Part shown: piece by piece, positions 1-7,415 of the stretch
Layout of the letters: every line of letters starts with the position of its first letter
Numbering within the stretch: the stretch's first letter is position 1
From: a bacterium
Lineage (GTDB): Bacteria > AUK180
Length of the DNA: 39,737 nucleotides
Direction: 5' to 3'
Assembly: GCA_023144005.1 (NCBI GenBank)
Contig: JAGLGN010000036.1
Span: forward strand, 1-39,737
The notes under the pieces: model-generated
Databases searched by the model: none
The model's input: only the letters and a program-made list of their open reading frames with translations
Told to the model about the DNA's origin: nothing
Translations under genes and position numbers: made by a program

Positions 1-1
1 C

Positions 2-18
2 GCACGGCTGCGCCGTGC
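2..18. repeat. Perfect 7-bp hairpin, copy 1
   Basis: GCACGGC (2-8) pairs with GCCGTGC (12-18) around a 3-nt loop, TGC. It is followed by a G-rich segment reading CTCGAGGGGGGTGAG. The same layout recurs at 263-279 with one base pair changed on both sides of the stem. Confidence 0.7.
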
Positions 19-58
19 TCGAGGGGGGTGAGAGACGAAGCAGAGAAAATACCATCAG

Positions 59-89
59 CCATTACTCCTGTATTTATGGATCAGAACAC
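59..89 (+). repeat. Right-end tip of TA-flanked element (copy III, remnant)
   Basis: The segment begins CCATTACTCC and ends TCAGAACAC, matching the right ends at 447-477, 24140-24170 and 30226-30257. It is flanked on the right by TG rather than TA. The rest of the element is absent or off the window. Confidence 0.65.
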
Positions 90-262
90 TGGATGTCATT
101 TTTTGCGAAGATACTCACCACGGCCATCATTCATTAAAATCCCAAAACTCGTTAGCTTTCGCTCACTCAGACAATTGGATATTTTCGGCTTTGCCACCAT
201 TCATTCTTGCCGTTAAAAATGTCAATGTCGCTTAAATGGTTCAAAACTCTTTTGGGTTGGTC

Positions 263-279
263 GCCCGGCGCTGCCGGGC
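263..279. repeat. Perfect 7-bp hairpin, copy 2
   Basis: GCCCGGC (263-269) pairs with GCCGGGC (273-279) around the loop GCT, followed by TCCCGGTGAGCGG. Against copy 1 (2-18) the third base pair is C-G instead of A-T, so both stems pair perfectly. Confidence 0.7.
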
Positions 280-323
280 TCCCGGTGAGCGGATGCGTGA
301 AGGAAAACAAAGAAGTGGAAAGT

Positions 324-477
324 GTCATCCAGAGGGAGTTGGCGACCGTGGGATCCAGTATTATTTCATCCTGGTTCCTATTTTACACCTCACACCTCAC
401 ACTTCAGACTGCATTTATCGTTGGAATTGACTCAAATCTAAAAATTCCATTGTCATCGTATTTATGAATCAGAACAC
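324..477 (+). repeat. Element copy II, left-truncated, TA at right junction
   Basis: From the 36-nt word (324-359) to the right tip (447-477, ending TCAGAACAC) this segment is collinear with 30099-30257. The word differs from its partner at two positions. An inner inverted repeat, TGGAATT/AATTCCA, is conserved. TA at 478-479 follows the tip. No matching left tip is found upstream, so the copy is truncated or rearranged. Confidence 0.7.
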
Positions 478-486
478 TAGCCCGCT

Positions 487-515
487 TTGGATTTCAAAAA
501 TCTTTGTGTTATAAT
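487..515 (+). promoter_or_regulatory. Promoter for the exonuclease gene
   Basis: TTGGAT (487-492), a 17-bp spacer and TATAAT (510-515). The predicted start near 522 leaves only about 8 nt before the ATG at 530, and no Shine-Dalgarno sequence is visible, so the message may be nearly leaderless. Confidence 0.6.
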
Positions 516-529
516 CAGTTGTTGAAAAT

Positions 530-1717
530 ATGAGTAATAATAAAGACAAAGAGAAAACCATTGCGGATCTGCTTTCAAAAGTAAAGAAGATCAATGATAA
601 ATACAGTTCGGCATTCGACAAACCGAAGGAAAAACCCCCTCCGCGCGGATTTGACGGACTTCTGGAAACAGGAATAAAGGGCAGCAATGAGGAAGGGGAA
701 TATTTCTATATAGAGAAGCGGATCCCGTTTCTTGACCTCCCGTATCTAATATCCCCCAAGACATTATTTAATCCCGATCCCAAGTGGAATTCTCTTTTAC
801 ACAAAGAGAATATCGCGCCTAAAAAGTGGGTAGCATTCGATATCGAAACATCTGGTTTGGGTTTCGATCAGGATATATTTGCTTTCCTGATGGGGTTTTG
901 TTCGATGGATAAGAACGGGATGACGATCAGAGAGTATTTCATAGAAGACCCTTCTAAACAAAGAGCCACTCTATATGAATCGGCAGAATATATTAAAAAA
1001 TTCGATCTGATCCTTTCATTTAACGGTAGAGGATTTGACCTTCCTGTAATGGAAAATATGTATGACCGTGAAAAAATGAACTCTCCATTTTCTGATATTC
1101 TCCATACAGATCTCTTGATACCGGCAAGAAGATTCTGGCGGCATTATGAAAGCCGCAGTCTGCAGTCCCTGGAAAAACGGCTGCTTTCCTTCCATCGGAC
1201 AGGCGATATACCCTCCTCATTAATACCTGAAAAATACTATGAATATCTCTATACCGGCCGCACGGATGATATAGAAAGGATCATCTGGCATAATCTCTGG
1301 GATGTGGCATCGCTGTTTTCAATAGCCGCCGCAATGAACCGTATGCTCGATGATATCGACAGTTGTGATTCTAATGAGATTCTGAATCTCTGTGAGTATT
1401 TCATGGAGAATGATGAGAATGAAATAGCGGAGAATACTCTGGAGAGTTTGAAAAAGCGCGGTATAGGTAATTGCTCATTCGCTGGAGTGGAGAGATTCGC
1501 CCTGAAGATACGGAATTCGGAATTTTCCGAAGCAGGATTATATTTATTGGAAGAACTCATATTGAATGAAGCGATATCGCAAAAGGGATTAAGCGGATAT
1601 CTCGTATCCGCGTGGCGCAAATGCCATTATACCAAGAAGGTAATAGACCTGATTGCGGAGCTCGATCTGGGCAGCGCCGACAAAAAACGGTTTGAGAAAT
1701 TATTAAAGAGAAAATAG
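530..1717 (+). CDS. YprB-like RNase H-fold (DEDD) 3'-5' exonuclease domain protein
   Basis: A 395-residue soluble protein. Three exonuclease motifs are in order: VAFDIETSGLG (D104, E106), SFNGRGFDLP (N165, D170) and WHNLWDVASL (H254, D258). This is the layout of the RNase_H_2/YprB group of the DnaQ-like superfamily, predicted to be metal-dependent nucleases; substrates of this subgroup are poorly defined. Residues 1-90 are charged and of unknown role. The C-terminal 120 residues are helical and repeat-like, possibly TPR as in other YprB proteins. The gene stands alone after a repeat region and has its own promoter. The start is set by the -10 box at 510-515, since no later Met precedes the domain. 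Fold is confident; nucleic acid target and process are unknown. Confidence 0.8.
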   Translation: MSNNKDKEKTIADLLSKVKKINDKYSSAFDKPKEKPPPRGFDGLLETGIKGSNEEGEYFYIEKRIPFLDLPYLISPKTLFNPDPKWNSLLHKENIAPKKWVAFDIETSGLGFDQDIFAFLMGFCSMDKNGMTIREYFIEDPSKQRATLYESAEYIKKFDLILSFNGRGFDLPVMENMYDREKMNSPFSDILHTDLLIPARRFWRHYESRSLQSLEKRLLSFHRTGDIPSSLIPEKYYEYLYTGRTDDIERIIWHNLWDVASLFSIAAAMNRMLDDIDSCDSNEILNLCEYFMENDENEIAENTLESLKKRGIGNCSFAGVERFALKIRNSEFSEAGLYLLEELILNEAISQKGLSGYLVSAWRKCHYTKKVIDLIAELDLGSADKKRFEKLLKRK

Positions 1718-1735
1718 CCTCTACCCTCTTCTCTA

Positions 1736-1764
1736 TTGACATTCAAAGCCAATTGCGATATATT
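1736..1764 (+). promoter_or_regulatory. Promoter for pepF-apbE
   Basis: TTGACA (1736-1741), a 17-bp spacer and TATATT (1759-1764), followed by the ribosome site GAGGAG ahead of the ATG at 1790. A near-consensus housekeeping promoter. Confidence 0.75.
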
Positions 1765-1789
1765 ATTAATTAATTTGTGAGGAGCTAAT

Positions 1790-3469
1790 ATGTCAAAAAT
1801 AGAATTTGATCCGACAAAATGGAAGCAAGTGGAAACCCACGCGATCCAGCTTCTAAGCAGAGAGATAACCTCCGCGGATGATCTTGAGAAATTCATTGTT
1901 GACAGGTCCGCATTTTCAGACATACTCGGCGAAGAAGTTGCCTGGGCATATATCAATATGACCCGTTTCACCGAGCGTACAGAGTATTCTGATAAATATG
2001 CTTTCATGCTGAAAGAGATCGTCGAGAAGGCAAAGCCGTATTCCAATAAATTTAATAAGAAGATCGTTGAAAGTGAATATTTTTCACAGCTTCCCAAGGA
2101 TAAATATTTCAATCTCCAGCGTATATTGAAAAGAGAGATAGAATTATTCAATGAAGAAAATCTTGCTTTGGTGACAAAGGAGGAAAAGCTTTCACAGGAA
2201 TACGGAAAAGAGGTCGGCGCTGTGCTTCTGAACTATCAGGGTGAAGAGCATACGCTGCAGCAGATGAACATTTATCAGAAGTCCAAAGATAGAAATGAAA
2301 GAGAGCAGACCTGGAAAATGACCATTGCTAAACGCGTTGAACTTTCTGCTGATTTTGATAAACTCTTCAATGAATTGATCGAATTAAGACAGCTTCAGGC
2401 AAAGAACGCTGGCTTTCATAATTATCGGGACTATCAGCATAAGGCTATGGGCCGTTTTGATTATTCACCTTCAGACTGTATGGAATTTCATGAATCTGTA
2501 AAAAAAGAAGTTGTGCCGGCAGCTACAGAACTTCTCAAGATAAGAAGGGAATATTTGGGCCTTGACAAGATCAGGCCATGGGACAGAGGAGTGGATTTCC
2601 TCTCTGACAAGGTCTTGAAGCCGTTTGACAAAGGGGAAGAGCTCATTGACGGTACCATTAATGTCTTGAACAGATTGAGCCCCGCACTTGGAGACATGAT
2701 ACTCAAGATGAAGAGCGGCGGTTATTTTGATGTGGAATCCCGAAGAGCAAAAGCTCCCGGCGGATATAATTACGGACTTCCCGTCACACGCATACCGTTT
2801 ATTTTTATGAATGCGGTCGGCTTGCATAGGGATCTGATAACCATGCTTCATGAATCAGGACATGCGGTGCATACATTTTCCACGACTGATGTAAAGATAG
2901 GCGAGTACGCAAATCCTCCTTCAGAGGTTGCCGAATTTGCTGCCATGGCAATGGAACTTATGACATCCGGCCTTCTGAGTGAGTTTTACTTTAATTCTGA
3001 AGAAATAGCTCAGGCGCGTTTCAGTCATCTTGAGGGAATAATAAATTTCCTGCCCTGGATGTCCGTAGTGGACCTTTTTCAGCAATGGGTATATACACAT
3101 CCCGGCCATTGTATTGAGGAAAGAGACCGGTATTGGAATGGCATCGTTAAGGAATATTCCCTCGGTGTTGACATGAGCGGATTTGAAGAGTTCTCAACAA
3201 AATCATGGCAGACGCAGCTGCATATATTTGAGGTGCCTTTTTATTATATTGAATATGGGATGGCACAATTGGGCGCTCTCCAGCTTTATAAAAATTTCAA
3301 GAACGACCCGAATGATACCCTTGAAAAATACCTTGCCGCTTTGAGCATGGGTTACTCAAGGCCCATTCCCGATATTTATGAGAAGGCCGGTATTCAATTT
3401 GACTTTTCACGCGATATGGTAGGAAATCTGATGGAGTTCGTGAGAAATGAGATACAAACCTTTTTATAG
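1790..3469 (+). CDS. pepF: M3 family oligoendopeptidase F
   Basis: A 559-residue cytosolic zinc metallopeptidase that cleaves short peptides. The M3 zinc motif HESGH is at residues 354-358 in the context ITMLHESGHAVHTF. The downstream glutamate ligand region reads ANPPSEVAEFAAMAMELM. Length and end-to-end character match PepF (COG1164). There is no signal peptide. The start is supported by GAGGAG 6-10 nt upstream. The last 23 nt overlap the start of apbE, implying translational coupling, although no functional link between the two is obvious. Family assignment is secure; the gene symbol is by family. Confidence 0.93.
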   Translation: MSKIEFDPTKWKQVETHAIQLLSREITSADDLEKFIVDRSAFSDILGEEVAWAYINMTRFTERTEYSDKYAFMLKEIVEKAKPYSNKFNKKIVESEYFSQLPKDKYFNLQRILKREIELFNEENLALVTKEEKLSQEYGKEVGAVLLNYQGEEHTLQQMNIYQKSKDRNEREQTWKMTIAKRVELSADFDKLFNELIELRQLQAKNAGFHNYRDYQHKAMGRFDYSPSDCMEFHESVKKEVVPAATELLKIRREYLGLDKIRPWDRGVDFLSDKVLKPFDKGEELIDGTINVLNRLSPALGDMILKMKSGGYFDVESRRAKAPGGYNYGLPVTRIPFIFMNAVGLHRDLITMLHESGHAVHTFSTTDVKIGEYANPPSEVAEFAAMAMELMTSGLLSEFYFNSEEIAQARFSHLEGIINFLPWMSVVDLFQQWVYTHPGHCIEERDRYWNGIVKEYSLGVDMSGFEEFSTKSWQTQLHIFEVPFYYIEYGMAQLGALQLYKNFKNDPNDTLEKYLAALSMGYSRPIPDIYEKAGIQFDFSRDMVGNLMEFVRNEIQTFL

Positions 3470-4328
3470 ATTATCTCTCTTTCTTCTGCTTTTCGTATTA
3501 TCATGTTCCCCGGCGCAAAAACCTGAGATGTATTCCTTCTTTCTGGCGGATACCTTTTTCAGCGTCAAGACATATGAAGGAAACCTTCCGAATACAGAAC
3601 TGGAGGCGCATTTACGAAAATACGCTGATCAGATCGATCGCTTTAAAAAGGGTTCACTGGTCTGGAAATTGAACAATGAAGGGCATCTGGACGCACCTGC
3701 CTGGTTTTGCTCGCTCATCGAATTATGTATTGAGATGAATAAAGAGACAAAAGGAGCCTTCGATATCACCTTGGGAGAACTCTCTGACCTCTGGGGCTTT
3801 CCGGGCGATGACCATCATGTCCCCGTGCCGGAAGATATCAAAGCGTTCCTGGCAAAAAAGAGAATTATTTCCGTAGAAGCCAATGAAGTGAAAAAAGAGA
3901 ACTGCGTCATTGACCTGGGAGCAGTGGGCAAGGGTTTTCTTCTGGAAATCGCGCAAGAGTTTCTCAAAGATAATGGCATAAACACATATCTGCTCAATTT
4001 CGGCGGCAATGTCAGCTGTTGGGGCAACAGAAAATACAAGGTCGGGCTTCAGGATCCACGGGATTCTTCCGGCTCATATTACAAGGTTATAAAGCTGGAT
4101 AACAATGCGGTATCGACATCAGGCGACTATCAGCGGTATTTCTTTGAAAAGGATAAAAGATATTGTCATATTTTCGACCCCTTGACCGGTTATCCGGCTA
4201 CTGGATATTCCAGCGTATCTGTGATCTGTAATTCCGCCGTGCTTTCGGATATTCTCTCTACCGCGTTTTTTGTAGCGGGAGAATCATTGGCCGGCACATT
4301 TCCTGATGCGGAATCACATTTTAAATAG
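3447..4328 (+). CDS. apbE: FAD:protein FMN transferase, ApbE-like lipoprotein, C-terminally short
   Basis: Predicted to attach FMN from FAD covalently to Ser/Thr of extracytoplasmic flavoproteins such as Rnf or Nqr subunits. A lipoprotein signal is present (FVLSC, Cys20). Family motifs in order are LSDLWGF, LGAVGKGF, LLNFGGN, STSGDYQRYF, HIFDPLTGYP and a metal-site-like SDILSTAF near the end. At 293 residues it is shorter than many ApbE proteins (roughly 300-350): it stops soon after the SDILSTAF segment, and repeat-like DNA begins right at the stop codon. The catalytic core looks complete, so it may still be active, but the last strand or two seem lost. It overlaps pepF by 23 nt. Confidence 0.85.
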   Translation: MRYKPFYRLSLFLLLFVLSCSPAQKPEMYSFFLADTFFSVKTYEGNLPNTELEAHLRKYADQIDRFKKGSLVWKLNNEGHLDAPAWFCSLIELCIEMNKETKGAFDITLGELSDLWGFPGDDHHVPVPEDIKAFLAKKRIISVEANEVKKENCVIDLGAVGKGFLLEIAQEFLKDNGINTYLLNFGGNVSCWGNRKYKVGLQDPRDSSGSYYKVIKLDNNAVSTSGDYQRYFFEKDKRYCHIFDPLTGYPATGYSSVSVICNSAVLSDILSTAFFVAGESLAGTFPDAESHFK

Positions 4329-4370
4329 AATATAGGAAGAGGTAGAGGTTAGAGGCTGGAGGTTGGTGCA

Positions 4371-4404
4371 GAGCGAAAGCGTGGCATCCAGTCTATCTCT
4401 CGTG
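4371..4404 (+). repeat. Direct repeat containing GTGGCATCCAGT, copy 1
   Basis: Contains GCGAAAGCGTGGCATCCAGT followed by CTATCTCTCGTG. It matches 4467-4502 and shares the core CGTGGxATCCAGT with 324-359 and 30099-30134. Confidence 0.65.
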
Positions 4405-4466
4405 TACTACCTTTTCTCGATTCTTTACTTTACACTCCACGCTTCCGACTTCACACTTCGTTCATA

Positions 4467-4502
4467 GCGAGAACGATCGTGGCATCCAGTTTGTCTCTCG
4501 TG
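4467..4502 (+). repeat. Direct repeat containing GTGGCATCCAGT, copy 2
   Basis: Contains ATCGTGGCATCCAGTTTGTC and ends TCTCTCGTG. Same organisation as 4371-4404, with a slightly longer 5' part. Confidence 0.65.
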
Positions 4503-4607
4503 GGGAATTATGGGGGCGGTGATTGCGAAAGTTGTAAGATGTGAAAGTATTCGGATTTAGGATCATATAATTCATATTATATTGGACTGGATACCTATTG
4601 AAAAGAA

Positions 4608-4657
4608 TGTGATGTGTTAACATCGTTTGAATGCGCTTTTCGCACTTTAACATCACA
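4608..4657. repeat. Imperfect inverted repeat (hairpin)
   Basis: TGTGATG plus TTAA (4608-4620, with a 2-nt TG bulge) pairs with TTAACATCACA (4647-4657). An inner TGCG/CGCA stem lies around CTTTT. No T-tract follows, so it is not a typical terminator. Confidence 0.5.
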
Positions 4658-4688
4658 CTTGTCGCTTCAAAATGCTTCACTTCGCCGC

Positions 4689-4717
4689 TTGATATGGTAT
4701 GCTCAATAGGGTATAAT
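4689..4717 (+). promoter_or_regulatory. Promoter for the ispH-folP gene block
   Basis: TTGATA (4689-4694), a 17-bp spacer and TATAAT (4712-4717). It is the only strong promoter I found upstream of the nine-gene block ending at 15833. Confidence 0.75.
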
Positions 4718-4742
4718 ACAGCATTGAAAAAAAGGTATGTTA

Positions 4743-5618
4743 ATGAAGATCACAGTCTTTAAGAATTACGGTTATTGCTGGGGAGTTAAGCGTGCGGTGG
4801 ATATTGCCGTAAAAGAGCTCAATGACTTGGAATCAGCGTATATTCTGGGCCCGATCATACACAATCCCAATACCAATGATAAGCTGAAAAAGGACGGCCT
4901 GAAGATAGTGAGTTCCGTTGCTGAAGTTCCCGATGGTTCTGTCTTTTTCTTTCCATCTCACGGGATCTCTAAAACAGACGAAGAGTTCGCCGCGGAAAAG
5001 AGTTTGAGAACGGTTTCTCTCATCTGCCCTTTTGTTATCAAAATAGAGCAATTGGCAATTGATTATGAGAAAAAAGGATACAAAGTGATCATATACGGTG
5101 ACCCGCTTCATACTGAGGTCAAGAGCATGGTGTCCAGATTGAATAGTGCTCAGGTGGTTAAGGATGAAGAGGGTGTGAAAGGCCTGGAGCTTCACCCGAA
5201 GATGCTTTATATCTCTCAATCAACTCAGAACAGAGATGTCTTTTATTCGATATTCTCAAAATTGGCGGCTGCCTTTGAGTGGCGTGAGCTTATCGGGAGA
5301 TTCACCATCTGTCAGGACACATTCGAGCGTCAGGACTGGATGGCCAACCATATTGAAGATTTTGAATTCTTCATTATTGTCGGCGGTCATCAATCCTCAA
5401 ATACAAAAAAACTCGTGGAGATCGCGGATCTTCACAAAAAGAAAAGTGTTCATATTGAAAAATGGGACCCTTCCGTATGGAATATGGTCAAGGGTCTGAA
5501 TAATATTGCCGTGATCTCCGGTACATCTACTAATAAGGAAGATGTGGACGAGGTCGTAAACGAGATCAAGGGGAGGTTAACCCAAGATGGAAATAACGCT
5601 GGTATCTATTACGCCTAA
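4743..5618 (+). CDS. ispH: 4-hydroxy-3-methylbut-2-enyl diphosphate reductase
   Basis: Last enzyme of the non-mevalonate (MEP) isoprenoid pathway; it reduces HMBPP to IPP and DMAPP with a [4Fe-4S] cluster. The three cluster cysteines are visible at residues 12 (YCWGVKRA), 95 (LICPFV) and 190 (TICQDTFERQ). Other family motifs are IHNP, PSHGI, VGGHQSSNT and SGTSTNKEDV. I chose the ATG at 4743 over the one at 4737: AAAGG at 4731-4735 is too close to the first, and the later start puts the first cluster cysteine at position 12, as in the E. coli enzyme. The protein has 291 residues. Its end overlaps thyX by 32 nt. Confidence 0.93.
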   Translation: MKITVFKNYGYCWGVKRAVDIAVKELNDLESAYILGPIIHNPNTNDKLKKDGLKIVSSVAEVPDGSVFFFPSHGISKTDEEFAAEKSLRTVSLICPFVIKIEQLAIDYEKKGYKVIIYGDPLHTEVKSMVSRLNSAQVVKDEEGVKGLELHPKMLYISQSTQNRDVFYSIFSKLAAAFEWRELIGRFTICQDTFERQDWMANHIEDFEFFIIVGGHQSSNTKKLVEIADLHKKKSVHIEKWDPSVWNMVKGLNNIAVISGTSTNKEDVDEVVNEIKGRLTQDGNNAGIYYA

Positions 5619-6207
5619 GGCGGAAAAGGTAATTGAAGAGGCCGCGCGTACCTCTTATCTTTCTTTTAACCGGATGGATGAGGATATTACTCCTTCCTTC
5701 ATTCGAATGCTGATAAAAAACGGACATCATTCGGTTTTGGAGCATGCTTATGCCACTTTCAGGATCAAGGGCATTTCCAGAGCGAGCACTCATCAGCTTG
5801 TCCGTCACCGTATCGCTTCTTTTACACAGCAGTCGCAGCGCTATGTGGACGAAAAGAATTTTGTCTATATTACGCCCGATTCTGTCAAAAAGGATCCGGA
5901 AGCCCTCAAATTCTTTACAGAAACCATGGTGGAATTGAAAGATGTTTATACGAAATTAAGAAGCATGAAAATAAGGAAAGAGGACGCCCGATATATACTT
6001 CCGAACGCGATATCCTCGGAGATCGTGATATCCGCGAATATGAGAGAATTCAGAAGGATATTTGAGCTTCGCTGTGAAAAAAAAGCCCAATGGGAGATCC
6101 GCCGCGCATGCCTGGATATGCTGAACCAGTTGAAAGAGTTCTGCCCAAATGTATTTTACGATATGAAAATTGATAATGATAAAGAGATCATGATCAAGGA
6201 GCAGTAA
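5587..6207 (+). CDS. thyX: Flavin-dependent thymidylate synthase
   Basis: A 206-residue FAD/NADPH-dependent enzyme that makes dTMP from dUMP using methylenetetrahydrofolate. The ThyX signature RHRIASFTQQSQR starts at residue 73. Further motifs are HHSVLEHA, RYILPNA and the C-terminal FRRIFELRC...AQWEIR. Unlike ThyA, ThyX yields tetrahydrofolate directly, so no dihydrofolate reductase is needed for recycling; folP lies in the same gene block. It starts inside the end of ispH behind GGGAGG and is followed after 1 nt by ackA. Confidence 0.95.
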   Translation: MEITLVSITPKAEKVIEEAARTSYLSFNRMDEDITPSFIRMLIKNGHHSVLEHAYATFRIKGISRASTHQLVRHRIASFTQQSQRYVDEKNFVYITPDSVKKDPEALKFFTETMVELKDVYTKLRSMKIRKEDARYILPNAISSEIVISANMREFRRIFELRCEKKAQWEIRRACLDMLNQLKEFCPNVFYDMKIDNDKEIMIKEQ

Positions 6208-6208
6208 A

Positions 6209-7414
6209 ATGAAAGTATTGGTATTAAACTGTGGAAGTTCTTCCATTAAGTACCAGGTGCTCCAGATGCCGGATGAAACATTGATCATAAAGGGTATCAT
6301 TGAGCGTATCGGCGAGATAGATTCGATCGTAGAAGCGAAGAACGCTCATCACAAGATAAAGGAGATCATGGCGGTAAAAAGCCATACCGAAGGGATCGAA
6401 CAGGTACTGCAAATGATCGTCAGGCCGGAATTCAAAGCCCTGGAATCTGTTAATGAGATCGGCGCTATTGGTCACAGGATCGTCCATGGGGGAGAGAAGT
6501 TCTCCGCATCTACCGAGTTGACCGACTCCGCCATCAAAGCAGTTGAAGAAAATATTCCGCTGGCTCCCTTACACAATCCCGCTAATCTCAAGGGTATAGT
6601 AGCCTGTAAGCAAGTTCTACCGAAAGTCCCGCAGATCGGCGTCTTTGATACCGCATTTCACCAGGGTCTTCCCAAATATGCTTATCTATATGCTATTCCG
6701 AACGAATACTATGAGAAGTACGGGATCAGAAGGTACGGATTCCATGGTACATCTCACAAATATGTTGCCCAGAGAACGGCGGAGATGCTGGGGAAACCCA
6801 TTGAAGATACCAGGATCGTTACCGCGCATTTAGGCAACGGCGCTTCAGTAACCGCTGTCAAAGGCGGGAGGTCAATAGACACATCGATGGGCTTTACTCC
6901 TCTCGAGGGTCTCATCATGGGCACGCGCTCCGGTGATCTGGATCCCGCCATCCTGTGTTTTCTTCAGAAGAATGAGGGAATGAGCAGTGAAGATATTGAT
7001 GTTCTACTGAATAAGCGGTCCGGCATTATCGGACTTTATGGAAAATCAAATGATATGCGGCCGATAGAAGACGGTTACTTTGCGAAGAAGGAGCTGGAAA
7101 CCCTTATCATGACGATGTATTCATATCGCCTGGCAAAATACATAGGATCATATATGGCTGTTATGGGTGGAATTGATGCCCTGACCTATACCGCCGGAGT
7201 TGGCGAGAACACCCCTCCGTTGAGGTATATTATCGCCGAATTCATGAAGGGGCTTGGTTTCGGGATCGATGAAGAGCTTAACTTAAAGGTTATCCGTTAC
7301 GGAAAAGAAGTAGATATTTCATCCGAAGACGCGACGGTCAAGACCTTTGTCATTCCCACGAACGAGGAATTGGCGATCGCAAGAGATACCTATTCACTTG
7401 CTACAGGAGTTTAA
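6209..7414 (+). CDS. ackA: Acetate kinase
   Basis: A 401-residue cytosolic ASKHA-fold kinase that interconverts acetyl phosphate plus ADP with acetate plus ATP, the ATP-forming step of acetate fermentation. It begins with VLVLNCGSSSIKYQVL. Other signatures are GHRIVHGG, FDTAFHQ, RYGFHGTSH, HLGNGASVTA, SMGFTPLEGLIMGTRSGDLD and YTAGVGEN. It starts 1 nt after thyX behind AAGGAG. A phosphotransacylase-family gene (29114-29998) could supply the acyl phosphate, but is not linked to this block. Confidence 0.95.
   Translation: MKVLVLNCGSSSIKYQVLQMPDETLIIKGIIERIGEIDSIVEAKNAHHKIKEIMAVKSHTEGIEQVLQMIVRPEFKALESVNEIGAIGHRIVHGGEKFSASTELTDSAIKAVEENIPLAPLHNPANLKGIVACKQVLPKVPQIGVFDTAFHQGLPKYAYLYAIPNEYYEKYGIRRYGFHGTSHKYVAQRTAEMLGKPIEDTRIVTAHLGNGASVTAVKGGRSIDTSMGFTPLEGLIMGTRSGDLDPAILCFLQKNEGMSSEDIDVLLNKRSGIIGLYGKSNDMRPIEDGYFAKKELETLIMTMYSYRLAKYIGSYMAVMGGIDALTYTAGVGENTPPLRYIIAEFMKGLGFGIDEELNLKVIRYGKEVDISSEDATVKTFVIPTNEELAIARDTYSLATGV
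7405..7409 (+). promoter_or_regulatory. Ribosome binding site deciding the DUF1573 lipoprotein start
   Basis: AGGAG with 6 nt before the ATG at 7416. It rules out an in-frame start at 7347, which would bury the lipoprotein signal and overlap ackA. Confidence 0.7.
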
Positions 7415-7415
7415 A

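Larger units (their letters stand above)
1..529. repeat. Repeat-rich non-coding region upstream of the exonuclease gene
   Basis: No convincing gene lies here; the short open frames cross repeats and resemble no protein. The stretch is a mosaic. It holds a hairpin (2-18), a right-end tip of the TA-flanked element family (59-89), a unique-looking segment (about 96-240), a second hairpin (263-279), a 36-nt word shared with 30099-30134 (324-359), a CACTTCA-like microrepeat tract (about 386-412), a short inverted repeat (422-428 with 443-449), and a second right-end tip (447-477) followed by TA. The promoter of the next gene starts just after this last tip. Confidence 0.8.
4329..4736. repeat. Repeat-containing intergenic region before ispH
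   Basis: No gene is supported in these 408 bases. The region opens with purine-rich GAGGTTAGAGG-like sequence. It then holds two direct repeats containing GTGGCATCCAGT (4371-4404 and 4467-4502), a CACTTC-type microrepeat between them, and an imperfect inverted repeat (4608-4657). It ends with the ispH promoter. Confidence 0.75.

Noticed and set aside
28..467. Open reading frames in the first 500 bases on the plus strand
   Set aside because: They run across hairpins, microrepeats and element tips, have no ribosome sites and resemble no protein.
1249..1620. Minus-strand frames within the exonuclease, dnaE and other genes
   Set aside because: They lie antisense to well-supported genes, lack ribosome sites and have composition typical of complementary-strand artefacts.
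4371..4502. CRISPR or attachment sites from the two GTGGCATCCAGT repeats
   Set aside because: Only two copies, with no integrase and no adjacent tRNA; they belong to the dispersed intergenic word family.
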